Shown here in pieces: positions 1-8,078 of a DNA stretch of 64,000 nucleotides. How positions within the stretch are numbered: position 1 is the stretch's first letter; every line of letters starts with the position of its first letter. The position numbers and the translations under genes are program-made. The notes under the pieces were generated by a model that had not been told where the DNA came from, ran no database searches, and worked only from the letters and a program-made list of their open reading frames with translations. Origin of the DNA: Flavobacterium sp. MFBS3-15 (GTDB lineage Bacteria > Bacteroidota > Bacteroidia > Flavobacteriales > Flavobacteriaceae); contig NZ_JAPCHV010000008.1 in the NCBI RefSeq assembly GCF_026107645.2, forward strand, positions 123,730 through 187,729, given 5' to 3'.

Positions 1-389
1 GTTTTTACTGCGTCAGTATTAGCGATGGCCAAAGTGAGTTCCTGCATCTTGCCGCCTGAAGTATTTTCAATGGTAAAAGAGGATGACTTGCCGCGGAGAC
101 TGTTTTTTGCAATGATCGGGAATTTCCTGAAGCCCTGCTCGTTCACTGTAGTGGGACTATACTCCAAAAAATAAGGCACTTCCTTATTTTTGCTGTCCAG
201 TATGCGGATGATCTCCGGGTTTTCGTCAGCAAGGGTGCGGAACTGCGAGCCCACATAGATCACATGCGGGCCGCTCTCCTTTATGGGTGAAATCTTTGCT
301 GATACGGTAAATTCCTGTGCAAAGGAGGAAAACCCTAATAACAGGAATAATTTTAACTTGATCGTGTGGCAGAAGTGTTTGGTGCGCAT
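1..389 (-). CDS. DUF3999-like secreted protein, 5' part only
   Basis: The minus-strand frame opens with ATG at 389 (MRTKHFCHTIKLKLFLLLG) and runs off the window edge at base 1, so only about 130 N-terminal residues are visible. A hydrophobic signal peptide ends near FSSFAQ. The following beta-rich stretch (PHVIYVGSQFRTL, then a segment on deviation from neighbouring residues such as VPYFLEY) looks like the start of DUF3999 proteins. The gene begins 5 bases after the small membrane gene at 395-649, which itself overlaps the DUF2339 gene, and DUF2339 and DUF3999 genes are commonly adjacent in Bacteroidota. The molecular function of this pair is not known to me; an envelope role is inferred from the signal peptide and the partner's many membrane helices. 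Confidence 0.7.
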   Translation of the reverse strand, partial: MRTKHFCHTIKLKLFLLLGFSSFAQEFTVSAKISPIKESGPHVIYVGSQFRTLADENPEIIRILDSKNKEVPYFLEYSPTTVNEQGFRKFPIIAKNSLRGKSSSFTIENTSGGKMQELTLAIANTDAVK

Positions 390-394
390 GGTAG

Positions 395-649
395 TTAACT
401 TTTACAGAAATGTCTTTTGGCTAAAAGAAAAAGCAGGACGATGAATGAGATGAATGCAGAAAATATCGACAGGAATATTGCAAAATACATCACTCCATAC
501 AGGGCCGTAGTCAAATGGGAAATGGCAGCACAGGATAACAGCACGGCCAGGCTGGCCAAAAATATTTTAAGCGTGAATGCAGTAGAGTAATCCAGGCTAT
601 CCACCATCATGGTTATACGTTTAATCAGTTTGCTTATCATCAGCTTCAT
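395..649 (-). CDS. Small two-to-three-helix membrane protein
   Basis: This is a short protein of about 84 residues with two strongly hydrophobic segments (FLASLAVLLSCAAISHLTTA and a longer one ending FIVLLFLLA) and a basic C-terminus. An ATG at 667 is also possible, but the ATG at 649 gives a smaller overlap (29 bases) with the end of the upstream DUF2339 gene. It is sandwiched between the DUF2339 and DUF3999-like genes on the same strand with almost no spacing, so it is most likely part of one transcript. I do not recognise a family. The overlap, the membrane profile and the conserved-looking context are the reasons for calling it real. Confidence 0.55.
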   Translation of the reverse strand: MKLMISKLIKRITMMVDSLDYSTAFTLKIFLASLAVLLSCAAISHLTTALYGVMYFAIFLSIFSAFISFIVLLFLLAKRHFCKS

Positions 650-3122
650 TTTCAGGTTTGTCTTCAATTACAAGGCGCTTTACCTTTTGGTAAAGGAACG
701 ATATTACGAGTATTAGTATACCCAGCAATATGAACGCGATGATCTTGCCGGTTTCCGATACATTGCGGATGTCATAGATAAATAATTTCGTTATCGTCAG
801 ACCCAATAATACGAGTGCGGCAATGCGAATGCTGCGTAGCTGCTTGCGAATCCCCATGAGCAGTAGTAAAAAGGCAATGGCACCCCAAAGTACCGGATAA
901 CCTGTTTTTACAACATGGTCGCGTACGCGGTCTATTTGTTCATAAGCATCATTGGTGGTAACCGAATTCCCAATGGCCTCAACCACAGTTGTTACTGGCT
1001 CAAGGGCTATCATGAGCCAGTTCAGCATCAGTTCCGAGCTGGCAAGGTATACCAAAAGGAAAACCGTGATCCACGGCAACGCTTTTTCGTTGCGCATGCG
1101 GTTCAGGATGCTTTCTTTATTCATTCTGTAAACGAGCAGGATGGTGTATAATGCCAATGCCAGCAGTACAAAATGCAGCCAGTAGGCGAGGGGCCACGAA
1201 ACGCCCATGCCCAGATAGTCTTCCACCTCATAGTATGCAAGGTTGGAAAACAGCAGTATGAAGGCTACGGTGTTGGCAATGCCTATGAGCGTACCCAGCT
1301 TTCGGTGCAGTGCATCTTTCCCAACACAATGGAGGTGGATGAATGCAATACAGAAAGCCATATGGTAGAATACCAAAAGGCTATAGGCAGCATAGGTGCT
1401 TTCAAGGATGTAATCAGCCTGGAAGTTCAGTTCAAGGAAACCGGCAGTATACACTAGCAGCAATGTAAAAATACCAACAATCCTTTGGTAATTCGCTACA
1501 TTGAATGACAATCCGTACAGCTTGTAGATGCCGGAATCTTTACGCAACAGCAGGATAACGCCAAAACACGACGCAATGGCAAACAGGCTCGTAAGGAATG
1601 CCGGGTTGATGATGATGCGCAACGATTCGCCATAATAATACAGGTTCATCCAGTCCATGACAAGGCTGATGAGCATCAGGGCATGCACAATGGCCGACCC
1701 AAACCGGAAGCTCTCAATTTTCGATTTCTGGGCTAGCCAAAGCAGCAATACCGCTTCGGCGGCCCAGAAAAGGGTAATGTAATTGCCCTCGAACTGTATC
1801 GGTATGGCAAGGGTAACAAAAGTCAGCGTCAGTCCGATGAGGATGTAAATGGCCCTTTGGTCAACATGCAGCTTTTTGTAGAGCAGCCACGAAAAGCAGA
1901 AGTTGAAAACTCCGAGCAACAGTGTAAACATCCCCTTGTATTCGGGTGTGTAATTTTCAAGCAGTACCATTCCCGCCGCATAGAACAGGAAGGTGTTGCT
2001 CACCAGTATGCTAAGCTCCATATTGGAGAATGGTGTTTTGCGGCGCACGTTGTTGATGATGTTCATCAGCAGGAACACGAAGTAGAACGTGAAGGCGAAA
2101 GCCAGAGCACCCTCGTAAGGTGCATTTTCGGTGCCGATGATGGTGAATAGCCAGCTGGCAAAAAGCAGCACCGTGAAAACATACGCCTGCAGGTTGATGA
2201 GTCCCCATTTTTTGTGATAGGCTATAGCCAAAATGCCAACGTTGAGTATGGTAATGTAACTGAACAGCACAATATAATTATTGCTACCGGTGCTCACCAT
2301 GAACGGCACGGCAAAACCGCCAATGAGGGTAAGGGCGGCCAGTTCCTGTCGGTCATACGAGACGGATAGGAAGGCGCTGAATGCCGTAATGGCAACCATG
2401 ATAATAAAGGCCACTGTCTGGCTGAAGAGCTGGTAGTCGTGGAAGGCCACGGCTATGGTAAAATAGAATATCGATACCGCGCCGGCGACCAGCACTGAAC
2501 TGAAGGCCTTATAATTTTTACGCAGCCTGTGGGCCACAAGCATCACGATGCCGCCGGCTAATATTCCGATGCCCACGCGGGCAGGCTCTCCAATCCATTC
2601 TTTGTCAATGGCGAATTTTACAAAGTAGCTGATACCCAGCACCAGTATCAGTATACCAATTTTGTTGATGAGGTTCTCGCCGATGAACTTCTCCATGTCC
2701 GGGTTTTGCTCCTTGAATTTTTCCCACCACGATTTTTGTTCCGGCAGTACTACGTTGGTGCGGGTAGCTGACGGCTCAACAGGCCGTGGCTGCTGCATTG
2801 CCGCAGCACGTAAAGTAGTTTCCGGCACAGGCTGTTCCTGCGGTTTAGGGGCAGGAGGTATGGGAGTGGGGGACTCTTCCTTTGGTTTTTCTGCGGGCCA
2901 GTCTGATAGCGGCTTTGGTATTTCCGGAGCAGATTTGGGTACAAGTGCCGGTTCTTTGGCCGGTTCGGCAGGTTTTTGGAACTTTTCGAGCAGCCGGGTA
3001 TGGTAGTCCAGCTTGCGGTGCGCCTCAAACAGGTCAATCTTCAGCTTATCGATTTTCGACGAAAGGGTATTGAGGAATATTATGAATACTACAATGAGTA
3101 CGATGAGTAAAACGTATTCCAT
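621..3122 (-). CDS. DUF2339 polytopic membrane protein
   Basis: This 833-residue protein starts with a membrane segment (residues 1-20), continues with a charged, proline-rich stretch (about 50-130, many PKP/PAEP runs) and then has some twenty hydrophobic helices up to the acidic C-terminus. The order (N-terminal helix, Pro-rich linker, then a segment beginning with the motif NLINKIGILILVLGISYFVK) is that of DUF2339 family proteins. It is the first gene of the minus-strand group followed by the small membrane protein and the DUF3999-like gene. Family function is unknown; a role in the inner membrane is all the sequence supports. The ATG at 3122 directly precedes a canonical first helix. Confidence 0.85.
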   Translation of the reverse strand: MEYVLLIVLIVVFIIFLNTLSSKIDKLKIDLFEAHRKLDYHTRLLEKFQKPAEPAKEPALVPKSAPEIPKPLSDWPAEKPKEESPTPIPPAPKPQEQPVPETTLRAAAMQQPRPVEPSATRTNVVLPEQKSWWEKFKEQNPDMEKFIGENLINKIGILILVLGISYFVKFAIDKEWIGEPARVGIGILAGGIVMLVAHRLRKNYKAFSSVLVAGAVSIFYFTIAVAFHDYQLFSQTVAFIIMVAITAFSAFLSVSYDRQELAALTLIGGFAVPFMVSTGSNNYIVLFSYITILNVGILAIAYHKKWGLINLQAYVFTVLLFASWLFTIIGTENAPYEGALAFAFTFYFVFLLMNIINNVRRKTPFSNMELSILVSNTFLFYAAGMVLLENYTPEYKGMFTLLLGVFNFCFSWLLYKKLHVDQRAIYILIGLTLTFVTLAIPIQFEGNYITLFWAAEAVLLLWLAQKSKIESFRFGSAIVHALMLISLVMDWMNLYYYGESLRIIINPAFLTSLFAIASCFGVILLLRKDSGIYKLYGLSFNVANYQRIVGIFTLLLVYTAGFLELNFQADYILESTYAAYSLLVFYHMAFCIAFIHLHCVGKDALHRKLGTLIGIANTVAFILLFSNLAYYEVEDYLGMGVSWPLAYWLHFVLLALALYTILLVYRMNKESILNRMRNEKALPWITVFLLVYLASSELMLNWLMIALEPVTTVVEAIGNSVTTNDAYEQIDRVRDHVVKTGYPVLWGAIAFLLLLMGIRKQLRSIRIAALVLLGLTITKLFIYDIRNVSETGKIIAFILLGILILVISFLYQKVKRLVIEDKPENEADDKQTD

Positions 3123-3301
3123 AGGTGTTGGTTAATGGGTTACGGTAAATGTAATATAAATTCTGTTTTGGTTATTACACAAAGATGCCCAAAGAAGCAC
3201 AAGTTCCGTAAAGATTTTTACAGTAATGATGTGTCTGGTTTTAAATTTCCTTCTTTTTCTTTGTGTCTCTTAGCGTCTTCTTTTCGAAATAACTTTCAAA
3301 A

Positions 3302-4150
3302 TCATCGCTTGATACTCATCCTGAAACCCCTCGGAGTCATCTTCTTTTTCTTTAAAAACACCCTGTTGAAGTACGTAAGGCTTTCAAAGCCCGAGGCAAA
3401 TGCAATCTCGTTGATGGTTTTGTCCGATTCCGTGAGCATCCTGCACGCATTGCCGGTGCGGATGTCATTTACGTAATCAGAGAATGTTTTGCCGGTCACC
3501 CGTTTGAAGAATTTGCAGAACGCACTGTTCGTCAATCCTACCAACCCTGCCGCTTTGTCCAGGCTGATGCTTTCGGCAGAATGTTTTTGGATGTACCCGC
3601 ACACCTTGTTGATGCGTTCCTCGTTCTCTTTCCCTTTCGCTGAAGCAAAAAACTCAGAAGATAGCGGCTTTCCCACCTTTGTGCTGAGCAGCTGCAAAAT
3701 GTCCAGCAGTGAGGTTATTCTCGAAATACCTGCTTGCTCCGGCAGTTTTTTTATTTTGCGTATAATGGCTTCGGATTTTTGAGAAGGAAAATAAATACCG
3801 GTATGCGAGGCATCCAGAAGCCTTTTTATGGCTTCAAATTCGGGATGCTGCAAAAAGCTGTTGATGAACTCTTCCGAGAACTGTATTACCACTGCTGAAG
3901 TAGTGCCCTTAGCTGTTGGCTCGCTGCTCCAGGTATGCGGCAGCCCCGACCCCAGCAGCACAAGGTCACCCGCCTCAAAATTCTCATAGCTGTCGCCTAC
4001 CAGACGCCTGCCGTCGCCCTGTGTGATCAGTGTAAGCTCATATTCCGGGTGGTAATGCCATTTGAATTCAAAATAAGGCACGACAGAATGATAGGCCACA
4101 AACGACGCACCCTCCTTTTTGCTTTCTACATTTTCATACGCTGCTTTCAT
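3302..4150 (-). CDS. AraC-family transcriptional regulator with N-terminal cupin
   Basis: The 282-residue protein has a cupin-like sensor half (about 10-115, with HYHPEYELTLI and LVLLGSGLPHTW) and an AraC-type double helix-turn-helix at the C-terminus (about 180-280). The second HTH carries the family hallmark INEIAFASGFESLTYFNRVF followed by the MTPRGFR ending. The gene is divergent from the dioxygenase gene at 4271, with about 120 bases between start codons, so it probably regulates the 4.3-9.6 kb carbohydrate cluster; that is inference from position. The ligand cannot be read from sequence, though cupin-AraC regulators of this type often bind sugars. Confidence 0.9.
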   Translation of the reverse strand: MKAAYENVESKKEGASFVAYHSVVPYFEFKWHYHPEYELTLITQGDGRRLVGDSYENFEAGDLVLLGSGLPHTWSSEPTAKGTTSAVVIQFSEEFINSFLQHPEFEAIKRLLDASHTGIYFPSQKSEAIIRKIKKLPEQAGISRITSLLDILQLLSTKVGKPLSSEFFASAKGKENEERINKVCGYIQKHSAESISLDKAAGLVGLTNSAFCKFFKRVTGKTFSDYVNDIRTGNACRMLTESDKTINEIAFASGFESLTYFNRVFLKKKKMTPRGFRMSIKR

Positions 4151-4250
4151 GGGTACAATATAAATCTTTATTTGTTATTTTAAATTTATTATTGTCAATA
4201 TAGTGCTATTATTTTGACTTCCTGTGCCTGAAAACCGTACTCGTCCCCTT

Positions 4251-4258
4251 TAGCTTTG
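4251..4258 (+). promoter_or_regulatory. -7 promoter box for the carbohydrate cluster
   Basis: TAGCTTTG matches the Flavobacterium/Bacteroidota -7 consensus TAnnTTTG and lies 12 bases before the ATG of the dioxygenase gene. No TTG-type -33 box is seen at the usual distance, which would fit a promoter needing an activator such as the divergent AraC protein. Confidence 0.4.
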
Positions 4259-4270
4259 TAAAAAAAGATT

Positions 4271-5095
4271 ATGGAATCGATACCGCAAACCATCGCGCAG
4301 CACCTTTCGGAACCGTATGCCCTAACGGCTGACCAGGTGGCCTTTTACCAAAAGAACCGCTACATCAAGTTAAAGCAAGTGCTTGATGCCGAAACGATCG
4401 CTTTCTTCAACGACGCAATTACGCAGCAGGTCAATAAAATGAATACACAGCAAAAGTCGCTGGACGAAAGGGATACCTACGGCAAGGCGTTTTTGCAGCT
4501 GTTCAACCTCTGGAGGGAAAATGAAGTGGTAAAGCAACTGGTGTTCAGCGAAAGGCTGGCCAAAATTGCGGCCGACCTGATGCAGGTGCAGGGAAGCCGC
4601 CTGTACCACGACCAGGCATTGTTTAAGGAAGGCGGCGGCGGCATTACCCCGTGGCATGCCGACCAATACTACTGGCCGCTGGAAACCGATAAAACCGTAA
4701 CGGCCTGGATACCGCTGCAGGCCACCCCGCTGGAGATGGGCCCGTTGGAATTCAGTGCGGGGAGCCATGTGATTGTGGAGGGCCGCGACCTGGAGATAGG
4801 CGATGAGAGCGAGAACGTGATGCAGGAAAAACTGCGCGTAACCGACTTTGAGCACGTGATTGAGCCGTTTGACCTGGGCGAGGTGAGCTTCCATTCAGGG
4901 TGGGTATTCCACCGGGCGGGGGCCAACACAACCGACGAAATGCGCAAGGTGATGACGGTAATTTACATGGATCGCGACATGGTGCTCAAAAAACCGGAAA
5001 ACAAGAACCAGATAAATGACTGGCATACATGGTGCCCCGGTGCTACGGTGGGAGAGGTGATCATCACGCCGCTGAACCCGATATTGTATCAATAG
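4271..5095 (+). CDS. Phytanoyl-CoA dioxygenase (PhyH) family protein
   Basis: This 274-residue protein is a predicted non-haem Fe(II)/2-oxoglutarate oxygenase of the PhyH family. The iron-binding triad is visible as H129-x-D131 in TPWHADQYYW and a distal histidine, probably H214, in WVFHRAGANT, with the adjacent R215 a candidate for binding 2-oxoglutarate. Length is normal for the family. It is the first gene of a plus-strand cluster with a sugar isomerase-like protein and two glycoside hydrolases and lies opposite the AraC regulator. Substrate is unknown; PhyH relatives hydroxylate small molecules as different as phytanoyl-CoA and ectoine. The company of glycan enzymes suggests a sugar or sugar-derived substrate, but this is inference. 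Confidence 0.85.
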   Translation: MESIPQTIAQHLSEPYALTADQVAFYQKNRYIKLKQVLDAETIAFFNDAITQQVNKMNTQQKSLDERDTYGKAFLQLFNLWRENEVVKQLVFSERLAKIAADLMQVQGSRLYHDQALFKEGGGGITPWHADQYYWPLETDKTVTAWIPLQATPLEMGPLEFSAGSHVIVEGRDLEIGDESENVMQEKLRVTDFEHVIEPFDLGEVSFHSGWVFHRAGANTTDEMRKVMTVIYMDRDMVLKKPENKNQINDWHTWCPGATVGEVIITPLNPILYQ

Positions 5096-5246
5096 GCCTC
5101 ACCCCAACCCCTCTCCAAAGGAGAGGTGCAGCCTCGCTCAGATGTATAGAATGGGTTGAATAGATATAAAAAGAATATTTAACGTTTATAATGTTGGTTT
5201 CCATCCTTGCTCCCCTCTCCTTCGGAGAGGGGCCGGGGGTGAGGCC
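5095..5246. repeat. Inverted CCTCACCCC dispersed element
   Basis: The gap between the dioxygenase and isomerase genes is bounded by two inverted arms: GGCCTCACCCCAACCCCTC at its left edge and its approximate complement (GGAGAGGGGccGGGGGTGAGGCC) at its right. Each arm is itself a small hairpin (CTCTCC-aaa-GGAGAG, and CTCTCC-ttc-GGAGAG). About 80 AT-rich bases lie between the arms. The left arm overlaps the dioxygenase stop codon. This is a dispersed Bacteroidota-type repeat rather than a coding region. Confidence 0.7.
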
Positions 5247-5264
5247 AAATCCACACTTACTATA

Positions 5265-6089
5265 ATGACATTACACTACTTATGCCCGCATTGGGGCAGT
5301 GAAGGACAAACGGCGAAAGCTTTTTTTGAAGCCGTACTGGAGGAAGGCTACGACGGGATCGAGATCAATATGCCCGATGACGAAGTATTCATAAAGGAGT
5401 TTAAACAGCAATTGTCCGGGGTGAGGGAAACGCGTCCCGGTTTCGCATTTATCGCGCAATGTGTTCCGGATGCTAAGAATGAAACGGTGGAAGAGCATAT
5501 CGAAAGGGTGCTTAAACGCTTGCAAACACTGGCCGGCCTGAAGCCGGATGCCATCAATTCGCATACCGGCAAGGATTACTATTCCTTTGAGGAGAATTGC
5601 AAAGTGATTGAGGCGATCGGGTCTTTTGGAGAAAAAAGCAAGGTAAGGATCCTCCATGAAACACATCGCGGGAGGTTCAGCTTTCACGGCCCGTCATTGC
5701 TGCCCTATCTGGACCGCTTTCCGCAGATGGAGCTTGTAGCCGACTATTCGCACTGGTGCAATGTGTCCGAAAGCATGCTGGAAGGCCAGGGCTACGTGCT
5801 GGAACGGGTATTGCCCCATATTGGGCACATCCATGCCCGCATCGGCCATCCGCAGGGCCCGCAGGCTGCCGACCCGTTTGCGCCCGAATGGCAGCAGCAC
5901 CTGGATTGTTTTCTCTCATGGTGGAAGGACATTAAGCATTACCGGACCGGGAAAGGCAGGAGGCTTACCATTACACCGGAGTTTGGCCCCGTGCCTTATA
6001 TGCCCACGATGCCTTTTACCGGCGAGCCTTTGGCTGACCAGTGGGGAATTAATTCGAAAATGAAAGATTATTTGAAGATCAATCTGTAA
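5265..6089 (+). CDS. Sugar phosphate isomerase/epimerase family (TIM barrel)
   Basis: The 274-residue protein has the xylose-isomerase-like TIM-barrel (AP endonuclease 2 superfamily) pattern. Candidate divalent-metal ligands are E132 in ILHETHRGR, D160/H163 in VADYSHW, H190 in HIHARIGHPQGPQ and E239 in ITPEFGP, in the order and spacing of the family. Such enzymes isomerise or epimerise sugars; the substrate here is not deducible. It is 5 bases upstream of the GH127 gene and follows the dioxygenase, so the three are likely co-transcribed. No signal peptide is present, so it acts in the cytoplasm, whereas the two downstream hydrolases are exported. Confidence 0.85.
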   Translation: MTLHYLCPHWGSEGQTAKAFFEAVLEEGYDGIEINMPDDEVFIKEFKQQLSGVRETRPGFAFIAQCVPDAKNETVEEHIERVLKRLQTLAGLKPDAINSHTGKDYYSFEENCKVIEAIGSFGEKSKVRILHETHRGRFSFHGPSLLPYLDRFPQMELVADYSHWCNVSESMLEGQGYVLERVLPHIGHIHARIGHPQGPQAADPFAPEWQQHLDCFLSWWKDIKHYRTGKGRRLTITPEFGPVPYMPTMPFTGEPLADQWGINSKMKDYLKINL

Positions 6090-6094
6090 ATGAC

Positions 6095-8023
6095 ATGAAA
6101 AATAACATTAGAAAAGGGCTTCTTCCGGGGCTATTTTCCTTGGCATGTTTAGTAACCAGCGCCCAGGAAGACCCTTTTAAAAAAATAAACAGCCTGCCGG
6201 AGACGTTTACCATACTGCCTTTTGGCGATGTGGTGCCGCAGGGCTGGATTAAGGACCAGCTACAGGACAACCTCGACGGCTACACCGGGCATCTGGATGA
6301 ACTGGTTCCCGACCTTATCCAAAAAGATGACATTTACGGGAAGGACAGGCTGACCAAAAAGGTAAAAAGCAAGGATGTGGGCGCATTAGGCGACAACGAG
6401 GGCGACTGGCAGGTGCAGTTCCTGTGGTGGAACAGCGAGACCCAAAGCAATTGGTGGGATGGCTATATACGCAGTTCCATTTTGGCAAATGATAAAAAAC
6501 ATCTGGAGCGAATCGAAAAATATGTACAGCGCATTCTCAGCACACAGGACAAGGATGGCTATCTGGGCATTTACGATGCCGAGCTTCGTTACAAATTTGA
6601 TAATGAGAACGGCGAGCTTTGGGCGAAAGCCACACTATTGCGCGGCCTGCTGGCATGGTATGAATATACCGACAGGCCGGAAGTGCTGGATGCCGTGAAA
6701 AGGGCAGTGGACAATGTAATGTTCAACTGTCCGGTTGATGGGTCGAAGCCGTTCTATTCGGTGAACCCCAATGTGGGCGGGCTGTCGCACGGGCTTACGT
6801 TTACCGATGTGCTGGAGCAACTGTATTATTTGACCAAAGAACAGAAATACCTTGATTATGCATTGTTTTTATACAAGGACTTTTCGACGCATGAGCTGAA
6901 TGAGGACGCGCAGTATAAAAAGCTGATGGATGCCTCGCGGATGCTGACGGGCCACGGCGTGCACACGTATGAGCACCTGCGTTCATTGGCGGCAGCTTAC
7001 CAAACTTCGGGGAATCCCGCACTGAAAAAGGCGATAGATAATTTTGAAGAAAAGATTAATCAAACAACTACGGCATCGGGCGGGCCGGTGGGCGACGAAT
7101 GGATAGCAGGCAAAAAGGCCGATGCTACAGGTCGCGGTTACGAATACTGCTCACTTCAGGAGTTGCTGCACAGCTATGCCAGCCTGTATGCGAAGTCGGG
7201 CGACAAGGATTACGGCGATCGTATCGAACGGCTTTTCTTCAACGCGGCACAGGGGGCAAGGCATCCGGAGCAAAGCTGCATTGCGTACCTGAAAAGCGAC
7301 AATTCGTACGAAATGACCGGAGGGCTTAATGGGGACAATTCGGTAAAGACCCAAACGAGGTATAAATATTCGCCCGTTCACCAGGATGCTGCGGTGTGCT
7401 GTGTGCCCAATGCCGGCAGGATTTCACCTTACTATGCACAGTATATGTGGCTGAAGGACGGCAACAGCCTGGTGGCATCATTGCTGGGGCCATCAACTGT
7501 AAAGTCAGGCAATATTACCGTTAAAGAGCTTACCAACTATCCGCATGAAAACACAATCACGTTCGAAGTAGAAGGTGCAGGTCAGGATTTTGTCCTAAAA
7601 ATACGCAAGCCGGATTGGGTCTCAAAATTTAAGGTCAATGCGAAATACAAAGAGGAGAACGGCTTCATCATCATCGCGAAGGACTGGAAGGGAAAAGATG
7701 CTGTAACATTAGATTTCATTCCGGAAGTTAAAGCACATCAGGACATCAACGGGGAGCATTATTTTACCTATGGGGCGTTGGTTTTGGCGCATGCCATAAA
7801 AGGTACGGAAGCGAAAACAAAATTCTTTCCCCTGCCGGGCTATGCCGACCTGAAGTATACCCCTGAGGATTTGGTTGTGTACCAATTTGCAGGCGAAAAA
7901 GTGAAGCAAAAAGGGAAAAGCCTTATATTTGAAACCAGGCTGTATAATCCAAAGACAGGAAAGAACGAAACCGTAACCCTGGTTCCTATGGACAAGACGG
8001 TATTGCGGCAGGTGACGTTTTAA
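6095..8023 (+). CDS. GH127-type glycoside hydrolase (DUF1680 family)
   Basis: This 642-residue exported protein (signal peptide ending near LVTSAQ) belongs to the family of beta-L-arabinofuranosidases known as GH127/DUF1680. The zinc-cysteine site that characterises the family can be placed: E350 and C352 in GYEYCSLQE and the pair C435-C436 in AVCCVPNAGR; in the characterised Bifidobacterium enzyme the equivalent cysteines hold the zinc and one is the nucleophile. The alpha/alpha-barrel region is rich in WW/YxY motifs (residues 110-330). The start at 6095 gives a clean signal peptide. Specificity for arabinofuranose is not proven, as the family also has other activities. It lies between a cytoplasmic isomerase and an exported GH13 enzyme. 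Confidence 0.88.
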   Translation: MKNNIRKGLLPGLFSLACLVTSAQEDPFKKINSLPETFTILPFGDVVPQGWIKDQLQDNLDGYTGHLDELVPDLIQKDDIYGKDRLTKKVKSKDVGALGDNEGDWQVQFLWWNSETQSNWWDGYIRSSILANDKKHLERIEKYVQRILSTQDKDGYLGIYDAELRYKFDNENGELWAKATLLRGLLAWYEYTDRPEVLDAVKRAVDNVMFNCPVDGSKPFYSVNPNVGGLSHGLTFTDVLEQLYYLTKEQKYLDYALFLYKDFSTHELNEDAQYKKLMDASRMLTGHGVHTYEHLRSLAAAYQTSGNPALKKAIDNFEEKINQTTTASGGPVGDEWIAGKKADATGRGYEYCSLQELLHSYASLYAKSGDKDYGDRIERLFFNAAQGARHPEQSCIAYLKSDNSYEMTGGLNGDNSVKTQTRYKYSPVHQDAAVCCVPNAGRISPYYAQYMWLKDGNSLVASLLGPSTVKSGNITVKELTNYPHENTITFEVEGAGQDFVLKIRKPDWVSKFKVNAKYKEENGFIIIAKDWKGKDAVTLDFIPEVKAHQDINGEHYFTYGALVLAHAIKGTEAKTKFFPLPGYADLKYTPEDLVVYQFAGEKVKQKGKSLIFETRLYNPKTGKNETVTLVPMDKTVLRQVTF

Positions 8024-8078
8024 ACATGCGGTTATCGCCTTATGCTGAAGTTCAAATACTAACCCACATCGGTAAAAA

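Noticed and set aside
4370..4894. Long minus-strand open frames across the dioxygenase gene (also at 4669-4947)
   Set aside because: They are antisense to a protein with a complete iron triad and have no family-like sequence; long shadows are common in this GC-balanced coding DNA.
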